From the NCBI GenBank assembly GCA_902489145.1, contig CABTYV010000020.1, positions 1-22,611 on the forward strand: a stretch of DNA of 22,611 nt, given 5' to 3'. The position numbers were made by a program, and so were the translations under genes. Source of the DNA: an uncultured Tissierellia bacterium. GTDB lineage: Bacteria > Bacillota > Clostridia > Tissierellales > Peptoniphilaceae. Every line of letters begins with the position of its first letter. Position 1 is the first letter of the stretch. This document shows positions 7,964-15,751 of this stretch, piece after piece. The notes under the pieces are model-generated. The model ran no database searches, was not told the origin of the DNA, and saw only the letters and a list, made by a program, of their open reading frames with translations.

Positions 7964-8100
7964 GGCCGTCCCAGGGGCCATGCGCCGTTCATCGCTCCAG
8001 GGCAATGGTCCGGGGGCCACCAGAAGAGCGTTCCCGAGACCGCCCAAAGGCCGTCTCACGCGTCGCCCGCCAGCCCGGTCAATAAGTTATGAGACTGGAT

Positions 8101-8129
8101 TTGCATTGTGAGGGCGAGCGTGCTATAAT
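8101..8129 (+). promoter_or_regulatory. rpmE promoter (vegetative sigma type)
   Basis: TTGCAT (8101-8106) and a perfect TATAAT (8124-8129) lie 17 bp apart, with TG at the extended -10 position (8121-8122). Transcription should start near 8136, giving a leader of about 57 nt before rpmE. Confidence 0.85.
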
Positions 8130-8139
8130 TTATAGGCTA

Positions 8140-8167
8140 TTCGAAAGAATCTTTCAAGGTTCGAAAG
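8140..8167 (+). promoter_or_regulatory. rpmE 5' leader with two mutually exclusive hairpins
   Basis: TTCGAAAG occurs at 8140-8147 and again at 8160-8167. The intervening CTTTC (8151-8155) can pair with GAAAG on its left (8143-8147) or on its right (8163-8167), so the two stems exclude each other. Autoregulatory L31 leaders are known in several bacterial groups. Whether this is one cannot be decided without a covariance search. Confidence 0.35.
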
Positions 8168-8192
8168 TCTACAGGGAGAAGAGGTGAGTGCA

Positions 8193-8396
8193 GTGCAGAA
8201 GGAGATCCAACCTGAATTTTATGAAGACGCCAAGGTCACTTGTGCTTGCGGTAACACGTTTACGACAGGCTCGACGAAAAAAGAGCTGACCGTCGAGGTT
8301 TGCTCCGCGTGTCATCCGTTCTATACAGGAAAGCAGAAGACGGCGGAACGCGGTGGCCGCGTCGAACGCTTCAAGAAGAAGTACAATTTAGACTAG
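8193..8396 (+). CDS. rpmE: 50S ribosomal protein L31 (zinc-binding type)
   Basis: Ribosomal protein L31 of the large subunit, at the central protuberance and intersubunit bridge. The 67-residue product beginning at GTG 8193 carries VTCACGNTF and VEVCSACHPFYTGKQK, with Cys17, Cys19, Cys37 and Cys40 forming the zinc site of the C+ form, and ends in the usual RVERFKKKYNLD. I chose GTG 8193 because it matches the family N-terminus and lies 5 nt after GAGGTGA. A GTG at 8184 in frame would add three residues and is also possible. It has its own promoter and is followed by a terminator, so most transcripts should be monocistronic. Confidence 0.95.
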   Translation: MQKEIQPEFYEDAKVTCACGNTFTTGSTKKELTVEVCSACHPFYTGKQKTAERGGRVERFKKKYNLD

Positions 8397-8407
8397 GATG
8401 TCACAAA

Positions 8408-8431
8408 GGCCAGCGCTCGCTGGTCTTTTTT
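8408..8431 (+). terminator. Rho-independent terminator after rpmE
   Basis: A G+C-rich stem (7 pairs, 8408-8414 with 8419-8425, loop GCTC) is followed directly by six T (8426-8431). Read-through may feed prmC, for which no promoter is evident in the 84 bp that follow. Confidence 0.85.
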
Positions 8432-8515
8432 CATGGAAAGGCTGACCCGAAATGACCAGCGCCAGAGGATTGGAAGAAAGGGTCGTTCGGGTCACAAGCA
8501 AGGAAAGGGGGAACC

Positions 8516-9376
8516 ATGCGCCTGCGGGATGCGATTCAGGCCTTGCCGGAGGGGGAGGGGCTCATTGCCCTGTCCTACTGGTTGGGTTGGCCCCTGGGCA
8601 AGGTGCGTCTTTGGGCCGGGCGAGCGGGCAATGAGGCCCTGCCGGAAGCGCTCGCAGCAAGGATGGCGGAGCTGATTGACCGGCGGCAGGCGGGAGAGCC
8701 CCTCCAGTACATTTTGGGCCAATGGGATTTTTACGGGCGGACCTTTCGGGTGGATGCGCGGGCGCTGATTCCCCGACCAGAGACGGAGCGACTGGTGGAA
8801 GCGCTGCTTCGGCGGGGGATTGGCGGGAAAAAAATATTAGAGATTGGGACAGGAACGGGTATTATACCAATAACCCTCTACTTGGAAGGGCAAGCGCGGA
8901 AGGAGCCGGCGGCCGGGATTGACGCCGGGGACCTTTCGCAGGAGGCCATTGACCTGGCTCGGGAAAATGCGCACTTGCTGTTGGGGCCGGAGGCAAGGGC
9001 AGCCGAGGAGACGGGGGCGCTCGTTTTTCGTGTAGGGGATCTTTTTGTGCCTTTTGCGGGACCCTACGATTGGATTGTGTCCAATCCTCCTTACATTGAC
9101 CCGGCTTTGGCGGACCACTTGCAGAAGGAGCTGGCCTATGAGCCGGTCATGGCCCTCTATGCCGAGGAGGCCGGACGGGCCTTTTACCGCCGCTTGATCG
9201 GCGAGGCGCCGGCTTACCTGCGGGCAGGGGGAGGAATGCTCCTGGAGATCGGAGCCGATCAGGGGCCTTTTGTTCGTGACCTGCTCCGGGACCGAGGATT
9301 TGAAGGGATTGAAATCCAACAGGATTGGAATGATAGAGACCGAATGGCCTTCGCATATTGGAGGCAGGGGAGGTAG
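8516..9376 (+). CDS. prmC: Peptide chain release factor N5-glutamine methyltransferase
   Basis: SAM-dependent enzyme that methylates the Gln of the GGQ motif in release factors RF1 and RF2, raising termination efficiency. It has 286 residues. The N-terminal helical substrate domain ends in ALIPRPETE (83-91). The SAM-binding motif EIGTGTGIIPI is at 109-119, and the catalytic NPPYI is at 190-194. ATG 8516 follows AAGGGGG by 4 nt. Its stop lies 1 nt before the prfA start, and RF1 is its substrate, a conserved pairing. The insert after motif I is slightly longer than usual but in frame. Confidence 0.95.
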   Translation: MRLRDAIQALPEGEGLIALSYWLGWPLGKVRLWAGRAGNEALPEALAARMAELIDRRQAGEPLQYILGQWDFYGRTFRVDARALIPRPETERLVEALLRRGIGGKKILEIGTGTGIIPITLYLEGQARKEPAAGIDAGDLSQEAIDLARENAHLLLGPEARAAEETGALVFRVGDLFVPFAGPYDWIVSNPPYIDPALADHLQKELAYEPVMALYAEEAGRAFYRRLIGEAPAYLRAGGGMLLEIGADQGPFVRDLLRDRGFEGIEIQQDWNDRDRMAFAYWRQGR

Positions 9377-9377
9377 G

Positions 9378-10463
9378 ATGTTTGAAAATTTGAAGGATTT
9401 GGACCAGCGGCTGGTCCAGATGGAAGCCCGGTTGGCTGATCCGGCGCTGATTGCGGATATGGAGGCCTGGCGAAAGGTCAATCGGGAATATGTGGACCTC
9501 AAACCCATTGCCGAGGCGTATGGGAGCTACCGGCGGGCCCTGGAAAAGATCGAGGAGGATCAGCTTCTGCTGGAAGAGGCGGAGGATCCCGACATGACCG
9601 CCATGCTAAAGGCCGATATGGAGGAAAATCGGACCCTGCGGGATCAGAAGGAGCAGGAGCTGAAGCTCCTACTCATTCCTAAGGATCCCAATGACCACAA
9701 AAATGTCATTGTGGAGATCCGCGCGGGCGCGGGCGGAGATGAAGCAGGCCTTTTTGCCGGGGATTTGGTCCGGATGTACCATATGTATGCCGACAAGGCG
9801 GGCTATAGCGTGGAAGAGATTGATTCTCAGGATCAGGGGATCGGCGGCGTTCGGGAGGCCACCTTCATGCTGAAGGGCGAGGGGGCCTATTCGCACATGA
9901 AATATGAATCGGGCGTTCACCGGGTCCAGCGAGTGCCGGAAACGGAATCCTCCGGCCGCATCCAAACCTCGACCGCTACGGTGGCCGTCCTGCCGGAGGC
10001 CGAGGAGGTCGATGTGGAGATTGATCCCAATGATCTTCGCATCGATGTATTTCGCTCGACTGGCCACGGAGGCCAATGCGTCAATACCACCGACTCAGCG
10101 GTTCGCATTACTCACGCGCCCACGGGGATCGTGGTGACCTGCCAGGATGAAAAGAGCCAGATTAAGAATAAGGCCAAGGCCATGCAGGTGCTGCGCGCCC
10201 GTCTCTATGAAAAAAAGATGGAAGAGCAGCAGAAGGAGCTTTCCGAGGACCGCAAGAGCCAAGTGGGGACGGGCGACCGATCCGAGCGGATTCGGACCTA
10301 TAACTTTCAGCAGGGGCGGGTGACCGACCACCGGATTAACCGGACCATTTACCGCCTGCAGGATTTTCTGGACGGAGATATTGAAGAGATGATCCATGCC
10401 CTCCAGGTAGAGGATCAGATGAAAAAACTCGATATTATGACCGAAAAGACAAAGGGAAAGTAA
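9378..10463 (+). CDS. prfA: Peptide chain release factor 1 (RF1)
   Basis: Class I release factor that reads UAG and UAA and triggers peptide release on the ribosome. The 361-residue product has the expected order: helical domain 1, the codon-recognition domain with HRVQRVPETES (181-191), whose Pro-Glu-Thr (187-189) is the RF1-type PxT tripeptide, and the catalytic GHGGQCVNTTDSAVRITH (229-246) with GGQ at 231-233. ATG 9378 is one base after the prmC stop, with GGGGAGG upstream. The same frame is open upstream to 9270, but that stretch overlaps prmC and lacks homology to RF1. The Gln of GGQ is the predicted target of the neighbouring PrmC. Confidence 0.96.
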   Translation: MFENLKDLDQRLVQMEARLADPALIADMEAWRKVNREYVDLKPIAEAYGSYRRALEKIEEDQLLLEEAEDPDMTAMLKADMEENRTLRDQKEQELKLLLIPKDPNDHKNVIVEIRAGAGGDEAGLFAGDLVRMYHMYADKAGYSVEEIDSQDQGIGGVREATFMLKGEGAYSHMKYESGVHRVQRVPETESSGRIQTSTATVAVLPEAEEVDVEIDPNDLRIDVFRSTGHGGQCVNTTDSAVRITHAPTGIVVTCQDEKSQIKNKAKAMQVLRARLYEKKMEEQQKELSEDRKSQVGTGDRSERIRTYNFQQGRVTDHRINRTIYRLQDFLDGDIEEMIHALQVEDQMKKLDIMTEKTKGK

Positions 10464-10473
10464 AGGGGGATCC

Positions 10474-12861
10474 ATGGACAAGACGGCATTTTGGACGGGA
10501 CTGGAAGGTCATTTGCGCACGGATTTTTCAACCACCAGGGACCAGGCGACCAAACACGAGCTCTATGGCGCCCTCTCCAGGACCATCATGGACCTCATCC
10601 AGGAGGATTGGATGAGGAGCCGGGAAAAGATGGCCAAGGAGCGCAATGAATACTATTTTTCAGCCGAATTTCTGATCGGTCGCGCCTTAGGCAATAATTT
10701 GCTCAACCTGGGCCTGTATGACGAGGTCAAGACCCTACTGGCCGAGGCGGGACTGGATTTGGAAGAGCTGGAGGATGAGGAAGAGGACGCTGCCCTGGGC
10801 AATGGCGGCCTCGGTCGTCTGGCTGCCTGCTTTATTGACTCTGCTGCCTCCCTGGCCCTGCCCGTGCAAGGCTACGGCGTGCGCTATGCTCAGGGCATTT
10901 TTCAGCAAAAATTTGTTGACGGCTTTCAGAAGGAATTGGGGGATGACTGGACCCGCCACGGGGACTACTGGTCCATCCGCCGGGAAAAATTCGCCCGCCC
11001 CGTCCGCTTCCGTGACCAGGATGTGCTGGCCGTCCCCTACGACGTGCCCGTCGTCGGATACCAAAACGGCATCGTCAATACCCTCCGTCTCTGGCAGGCC
11101 GAGCCCATCGACAGCGGCTTTGACTTCGACCTCTTCAACAATTTCAAATACGCCGAAGCGATCGCAGAGAAGAACAAGGCCTCGGACATCACCCGGGTGC
11201 TCTATCCCAACGATATTCAGCGCGCGGGCAAGCTATTGCGGCTCAAACAGCAATACTTCTTCACTTCCGCCTCCATCCAGGACCTGATCGCTCGGCATAA
11301 GCGAAGCTTTCCGGAGGACCGTCAATTTGATCATTTTTCCGAGGTAACCATCATCCAGCTCAATGACACCCATCCGGTGATCGCCATTCCTGAGCTGATG
11401 CGGATCCTGATCGATGAAGAGGGCATCTCCTGGGAGAAGGCCTATCAGATTGCCAGCAGGGTCTTTGCCTTTACCAACCACACTGTGCTCCAGGAGGCAC
11501 TGGAAAAATGGAGCCTGGATCTTGTGGAAGAGGTTTCCCCCCGCTGCCTGACCCTCATTCAGGAGATTGATGCCAAAATGGTCCAGGATTTGGAGGACCG
11601 CGGGATCGAACCAAGCAGCCTGGCCCGCTACCGCATTGTCCATGATGGCCTGGTCGAAATGGCCTATTTGGCCGTTTGGATGTCCAGCTCGGTCAATGGA
11701 GTCGCCAAGATCCATACCTCCATCCTCAAAGCCGAGACGCTTAACCAGTGGTTCCGACTTTTCCCGGAAAAATTCAACAACAAGACCAACGGGGTGACCC
11801 CCCGTCGCTGGCTCCAGTATGCCAATCCGGCCCTATCCGACTTCATCAGCCGCAAGCTCCAAAGCGATGCCTGGAAGCAGGATCTCACCCTGCTCAAGGG
11901 CCTGGAAGCCTTTATGGATGACGCCGAGACGCTTGATGAGCTTAATGCTATCAAGCAGAAGAGCAAGGAAGCCCTGGCGGCCTATGTGGCAAAAACCGAG
12001 GGGATCGAAATTAACCCCCGGTCCATTTTTGACATTCAGATCAAGCGCCTCCACGAATACAAGCGCCAGCTGCTCAACGCCTTCCACATCCTCTCCCTCT
12101 ACCACAGACTGAAGAAAAATCCGGGTCTGGATATCATGCCCCGCACCTTTCTCTTTGGAGCCAAGGCCGCGCCGGGCTATTTCCGGGCCAAGGCCATCAT
12201 CAAATTTATCAATGAGATCGCCCACCAGGTCAATGCCGACCCGGATACCCGAGACAAGCTCCGGGTCGTCTTTCTCCAAAACTACCGCGTTTCCTCGGCG
12301 GAGAAGCTCTTCCCCGCAGCGGATGTTTCTGAGCAGATTTCCACGGCTGGTAAGGAGGCCTCCGGCACCGGCTGCATGAAATTCATGATGAATGCGACCC
12401 CCACTTTGGGGACCTACGATGGGGCTAACATTGAGATTTTCCAGGCCGCCGGGGAAGAAAACAACTACCGCTTCGGAGCTACGGTCGAGGAGCTGGTTTC
12501 CATCGCCGATACCTACAACCCCAAGGAATATTATTTTAAGGATCTTGCCATCAAGGAAGTCGTTGACGCTCTTCTGGATGAAAAGCACTACCGGGACAAT
12601 GGCACCTTCATGTTCCTGGATATTTACAATGCCCTGGTCAATCCCCATAACGGCGAGCGGGGCGACCAGTACTATGTGCTATATGATTTCAAGTCCTATG
12701 CGGAAGCTCAGGAGCGGATCGATCAGGACTACCGGGACCGCCGCGGCTGGGCCAGAAAATGCCTGGCCAACCTGGCCAACTCCGGCGGATTTTCCTCCGA
12801 CCGGACGATCAGCGAATACGCTCGGGAGATTTGGCACATTCGGCCCATCACGGAGGACTAG
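10474..12861 (+). CDS. glgP: Glycogen/alpha-glucan phosphorylase
   Basis: GT35 phosphorylase that releases glucose 1-phosphate from alpha-1,4-glucan chains in the cytosol, using PLP as a phosphate-side cofactor. At 795 residues it is full length. N-terminal landmarks are YYFSAEFLIGR and LGNGGLGRLAACFIDS (about 62-120). The glucan/phosphate site includes DIQIKRLHEYKRQLLN, and the PLP site is ASGTGCMKFMMNA with Lys636. ATG 10474 follows AAGGGGG by 5 nt and lies only 10 nt after prfA, so it is very probably cotranscribed with prmC-prfA. No other glycogen gene (glgA, glgB, glgC) is in the window. Substitutions such as Cys634 for the common Asn in the GTGNMK motif occur near the cofactor but leave the Lys intact. 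Confidence 0.93.
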   Translation: MDKTAFWTGLEGHLRTDFSTTRDQATKHELYGALSRTIMDLIQEDWMRSREKMAKERNEYYFSAEFLIGRALGNNLLNLGLYDEVKTLLAEAGLDLEELEDEEEDAALGNGGLGRLAACFIDSAASLALPVQGYGVRYAQGIFQQKFVDGFQKELGDDWTRHGDYWSIRREKFARPVRFRDQDVLAVPYDVPVVGYQNGIVNTLRLWQAEPIDSGFDFDLFNNFKYAEAIAEKNKASDITRVLYPNDIQRAGKLLRLKQQYFFTSASIQDLIARHKRSFPEDRQFDHFSEVTIIQLNDTHPVIAIPELMRILIDEEGISWEKAYQIASRVFAFTNHTVLQEALEKWSLDLVEEVSPRCLTLIQEIDAKMVQDLEDRGIEPSSLARYRIVHDGLVEMAYLAVWMSSSVNGVAKIHTSILKAETLNQWFRLFPEKFNNKTNGVTPRRWLQYANPALSDFISRKLQSDAWKQDLTLLKGLEAFMDDAETLDELNAIKQKSKEALAAYVAKTEGIEINPRSIFDIQIKRLHEYKRQLLNAFHILSLYHRLKKNPGLDIMPRTFLFGAKAAPGYFRAKAIIKFINEIAHQVNADPDTRDKLRVVFLQNYRVSSAEKLFPAADVSEQISTAGKEASGTGCMKFMMNATPTLGTYDGANIEIFQAAGEENNYRFGATVEELVSIADTYNPKEYYFKDLAIKEVVDALLDEKHYRDNGTFMFLDIYNALVNPHNGERGDQYYVLYDFKSYAEAQERIDQDYRDRRGWARKCLANLANSGGFSSDRTISEYAREIWHIRPITED

Positions 12862-12910
12862 GCCCTTCAAGCGGGCGATGCACGACCGAAAATTGAAAAA
12901 ATCTTTTCCC

Positions 12911-12958
12911 AGGGAAGGGGAGGCAGCCGCTTGTTGGCCCCCCTTCCTTTTTTCTTTT
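12911..12958 (+). terminator. Rho-independent terminator after glgP
   Basis: An 8-bp stem, GGAAGGGG (12913-12920) with CCCCTTCC (12940-12947), extended by weaker outer pairs, is followed by TTTTTTCTTTT. It closes the prmC-prfA-glgP transcription unit. Confidence 0.8.
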
Positions 12959-13023
12959 CCAGCCGGCCTTTTTTTGATAGAATAAAGGCAACCTAGAGGG
13001 GCTTTTCCCCTGATCCTGCTTGG

Positions 13024-13059
13024 CCCATTTTTGCAAAATGGGGAGCACTTCTTCATAAT
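13024..13059 (+). promoter_or_regulatory. Candidate promoter of the LCP gene with a palindrome over its -35
   Basis: TTGCAA (13031-13036) and CATAAT (13054-13059) are 17 bp apart. The -35 box sits inside an inverted repeat with 8-bp arms CCCATTTT (13024-13031) and AAAATGGG (13035-13042). This arrangement would suit an operator. An alternative, TAGAAT with TG at the extended position, lies near 12978 but lacks a -35. Confidence 0.5.
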
Positions 13060-13128
13060 TTGATCTTAATGATTCAATAGGATAGCCGAGTATTGTTGAC
13101 TCAAAATCCATTCGAACGAGGAGTACCT

Positions 13129-14250
13129 ATGAAAAAATTTATCAGTGGCTTCCTGGGCATATTGTTCACGGTGGCAATGATTGTATTTGCAGGCATTTTA
13201 CAGTATTTCAACCTGCTGGTCTTCTGGCAGCGGGTGACCCTGCTCTTGCTCTTTTTAATCCTGGGCATCATGGCTTATCACGGCATCAAACACCGCAGCC
13301 TGATCACCTCCTTTATTTCCACCCTTATATTGGCCCTGGTCATTTCCTTTTCCTCCGTCGCCGCCTATTCCATCCTGTCCCTTTACTCGACCCTGGGTCG
13401 GATGAATACGCCCCAGAGTGGCGAGCAGGTCAAGATCAACGAAAAAGAGGTAGAAGATCATATCGAAGAAGGCTTTCATATTTATATCAGTGGGATCGAT
13501 ACCTGGGGTCCCATTGCCCAGGAGTCTCGATCTGACGTCAACCTGATCGTTTCAGTCAATCCCAAGTCGGGCCAGTCGCTCATTACGACCGTACCGCGTG
13601 ATTCCTATGTGAAGATCGCTGATGGGGGCCATGACCAGTACGATAAGCTGACCCATGCGGGCAATTATGGCATTTTTTCCTCCATCCACACCCTGGAAAA
13701 CCTATTTGACATCAAAATTCCTTATTATGTCCGGGTCAATTTTGACTCCCTGATCAAGATGATCGATAGCTTGAATGGGATCACCATCGAAAATCCCCGC
13801 CGCTTCAAGGCCGAGGGGGTCACCTTCCCCAAGGGCAGGATCCAGCTCAACGGCAAGGAGGCCCTCATCTACGCGCGCGACCGGAAGCATATGGAGGACG
13901 GGGAGCTGCAGCGGGGGCGCAACCACGTGATGCTCCTCCAGGCCATCATCAAGAAGTGTCTTTCGCCGGCGATTTTGGTCAAGGCCAACGACCTGATGTC
14001 CATCATGGCCGACAATATGCAGACCAACATGCCGCCCGTGCTCTTAACGCGCCTGATCAATCAGCAGCTTTCCTCCGGGACCAATTGGCAGTTCGACTCC
14101 GCCCAGGTCAAGGGGACCCCTCGACAGGACCTCAAGTCCTATGCCATGCCCCACCGCCACCTGTATATGTACGAGCTGGATGAGACGTCTGTTTCAGAAA
14201 TTGCCGGGCGGATGAAGGCGGTCACCGGCACAGAAAACCCCTACAGATAG
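13129..14250 (+). CDS. LytR-CpsA-Psr (LCP) family glycopolymer transferase
   Basis: Membrane-anchored enzyme expected to move polyprenyl-diphosphate-linked glycopolymers (teichoic acid or capsule) onto peptidoglycan outside the cell. The 373-residue product has three N-terminal hydrophobic segments (about 5-27, 35-52, 60-86), the CpsA-like arrangement. The LCP domain follows: SRSDVNLIVSVN (133-144), TTVPRDSYV (153-161), KLTHAGNYG (173-181), LIYARDRK (246-253) and LQRGRNHVMLLQAI (260-273). The conserved Asp136, Arg157, Arg250 and Arg262/264 are the residues that bind the diphosphate lipid in this family. ATG 13129 lies 5 nt after GAGGAG; a TTG at 13093 in frame lacks a signal. It may ligate the polymer made by the 1-7554 operon, which is inference. 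Confidence 0.92.
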   Translation: MKKFISGFLGILFTVAMIVFAGILQYFNLLVFWQRVTLLLLFLILGIMAYHGIKHRSLITSFISTLILALVISFSSVAAYSILSLYSTLGRMNTPQSGEQVKINEKEVEDHIEEGFHIYISGIDTWGPIAQESRSDVNLIVSVNPKSGQSLITTVPRDSYVKIADGGHDQYDKLTHAGNYGIFSSIHTLENLFDIKIPYYVRVNFDSLIKMIDSLNGITIENPRRFKAEGVTFPKGRIQLNGKEALIYARDRKHMEDGELQRGRNHVMLLQAIIKKCLSPAILVKANDLMSIMADNMQTNMPPVLLTRLINQQLSSGTNWQFDSAQVKGTPRQDLKSYAMPHRHLYMYELDETSVSEIAGRMKAVTGTENPYR

Positions 14251-14283
14251 GCTCTGAGGCATTTGAAAATAGAAAGGATGCGC

Positions 14284-14313
14284 ATGCGGACGAAGCGAGG
14301 CAAAAAGTCATGA
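14284..14313 (+). CDS. Possible 9-codon upstream frame coupled to rho
   Basis: ATG 14284 lies 6 nt after GAAAGG and opens a frame encoding Met-Arg-Thr-Lys-Arg-Gly-Lys-Lys-Ser. Its TGA overlaps the rho start as ATGA (14310-14313). An ATG at 14278 in the same frame adds two codons but is too close to the GAAAGG. Such overlap would couple rho translation to it. It is very short and strongly basic, and no homologue is known to me, so it remains a candidate only. Confidence 0.3.
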   Translation: MRTKRGKKS

Positions 14314-15740
14314 AAGACTATCGATCGATGAAGGTGATGGCTCTCAAAGAGGAAGCCCGGGCTCGGGGCCTGAAGCAGGCCTATAAATTTAAGAAAAAAG
14401 AACTGATCGAATGGCTGGAAGCCTTGCCCGACCAGGCACCGCTTTTGAAACCGGTAGAAGCGGCACAGGTCCAGCGGGAGGTGGTCGAAGGAGCCGGAGC
14501 AAAGGATGCCGATCAGGAAGCACCGCAGGCAAAAAGTCCGGAAGAGGACAGCGAAAAGGACGCCCACAAGGAAGGGCGGGCCCGCAACCTCCCCTCGGCC
14601 TCCGGGAAGCTCGAGGTCATGCCCGACGGCTACGGCTTTTTGCGGACAGTGGCAGATGAGGAGGGGGACCGGCAGGATTATTATATGCCGGCCAGTCATA
14701 TCAAGCGCTTCAACCTCAAAAGCGGCGACATCATCAATGGCGTCGTGGGGGAGATTCGCGATCGGGACCGCTACGCCCCCATCATTTTTGTCAATACGGT
14801 CAATGGCACGTCCCCGATCGAGTACTCCAACCGGACGGATTTTGATGACCTGACCCCCATCTATCCCGATGTGCGCCTGCGGCTAGAAAGTGGACCAGAG
14901 GATGTATCCAACCGGATCATCGACCTGGTCGCCCCCATTGGCAAGGGGCAGCGCGGCTTGATCGTATCGCCCCCCAAGGCGGGCAAAACGACGATTTTAA
15001 AAGGGATTGCCCATGCCATCGAAAAAAATGATCCCTCTATTTTTTTATTTATTCTCTTAATTGATGAGCGACCCGAAGAGGTCACCGATTTTGAGCGTTC
15101 CGTCAATATTTACCGCAAGGCGGATGACCCCGTTCGCACCGAGGTCATCGCCTCGACCTTTGATAAGATGGCCCAGAACCATATTGAAACGGCGGAAAGG
15201 CTCCTGGACCGGGCCAAGCGTCTGGTGGAGTCGGGTCAGGATGTTTTTATCCTCTGCGATTCCCTCACCCGCCTTTCCAGAGCCTATAATATTACGACCG
15301 CCCCCTCCGGGCGGACCCTCTCCGGGGGCCTGGATCCGGTGGCTCTTTATCCGCCCAAGGCATTTTTCGGCGCCGCCCGCAACATTGACGGCGCTGGCTC
15401 CATGACCATCCTCTGCACCTGCCTCACCGATACGGGCTCCCGCATGGACGATATGATCTATGAGGAATTTAAGGGGACGGGCAATATGGAGGTGCATTTG
15501 AGCCGGGACCTGGCCGAGATGCGGATTTTCCCGGCTGTCGACCTGTTTGCCTCCGGGACCCGCAGGGACGATCTGCTCCTGGAGGATTGGGAGGCCAAGG
15601 CGGTCCTCAGCATCCGCCGGGAGGCCCGCCAGAGCGACGAGATCGAAATCACGAATCAATTTATCCGTCTCATTCGCAATACCGCATCCAACCGGGATTT
15701 TTGTCAGCTGATCAACAACAAAGCCAAGAAGCTTCGCTAA
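14310..15740 (+). CDS. rho: Transcription termination factor Rho
   Basis: Hexameric RNA-dependent ATPase/helicase that ends transcription of untranslated RNA. The 476-residue protein has an N-terminal SAP-like helical segment (about 5-40), then a charged linker of about 55 residues rich in Glu, Lys and Ala (45-95). The primary RNA-binding OB fold is at 98-165 (GYGFLRT, YYMPASHIKRF). The ATPase core has Walker A PPKAGKTT (221-228) and Walker B LLIDERPEEVTD (249-260), followed by the secondary RNA-binding Q- and R-loops near DSLTRLSRAYN. ATG 14310 has GAGG 9 nt upstream. The linker makes it longer than the roughly 420-residue E. coli form, as in many Bacillota and Actinobacteria. A lipoprotein gene follows after 11 nt. 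Confidence 0.97.
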   Translation: MKDYRSMKVMALKEEARARGLKQAYKFKKKELIEWLEALPDQAPLLKPVEAAQVQREVVEGAGAKDADQEAPQAKSPEEDSEKDAHKEGRARNLPSASGKLEVMPDGYGFLRTVADEEGDRQDYYMPASHIKRFNLKSGDIINGVVGEIRDRDRYAPIIFVNTVNGTSPIEYSNRTDFDDLTPIYPDVRLRLESGPEDVSNRIIDLVAPIGKGQRGLIVSPPKAGKTTILKGIAHAIEKNDPSIFLFILLIDERPEEVTDFERSVNIYRKADDPVRTEVIASTFDKMAQNHIETAERLLDRAKRLVESGQDVFILCDSLTRLSRAYNITTAPSGRTLSGGLDPVALYPPKAFFGAARNIDGAGSMTILCTCLTDTGSRMDDMIYEEFKGTGNMEVHLSRDLAEMRIFPAVDLFASGTRRDDLLLEDWEAKAVLSIRREARQSDEIEITNQFIRLIRNTASNRDFCQLINNKAKKLR

Positions 15741-15751
15741 AAGGAGGCAGC

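Larger units (their letters stand above)
7555..8092. other. Gene-free intergenic region between polysaccharide operon and rpmE
   Basis: About 540 bp without a convincing gene. The first part (7555-7665) shows no clear terminator for the polysaccharide operon. The middle (7665-7963) is A+T-rich, unlike its surroundings, and carries the two repeat blocks listed separately. A TATAAT at 7823-7828 lies between the blocks, with no good -35 on either strand. The last part (7964-8092) is G+C-rich and has only an imperfect hairpin (8036-8057, arms GAGAC/GTCTC with an extended GCC/GGC pair). Confidence 0.7.

Noticed and set aside
7980..8111. 43-codon frame before rpmE
   Set aside because: The purine-rich stretch is only 2 nt from the ATG, the composition is Arg/Pro-rich like random G+C-rich DNA, and it runs into the rpmE promoter.
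10062..10115. GHGGQC in RF1 instead of the more common GAGGQH
   Set aside because: The GGQ itself is intact, and I regard flanking variation of this kind as normal among Bacillota RF1 proteins.
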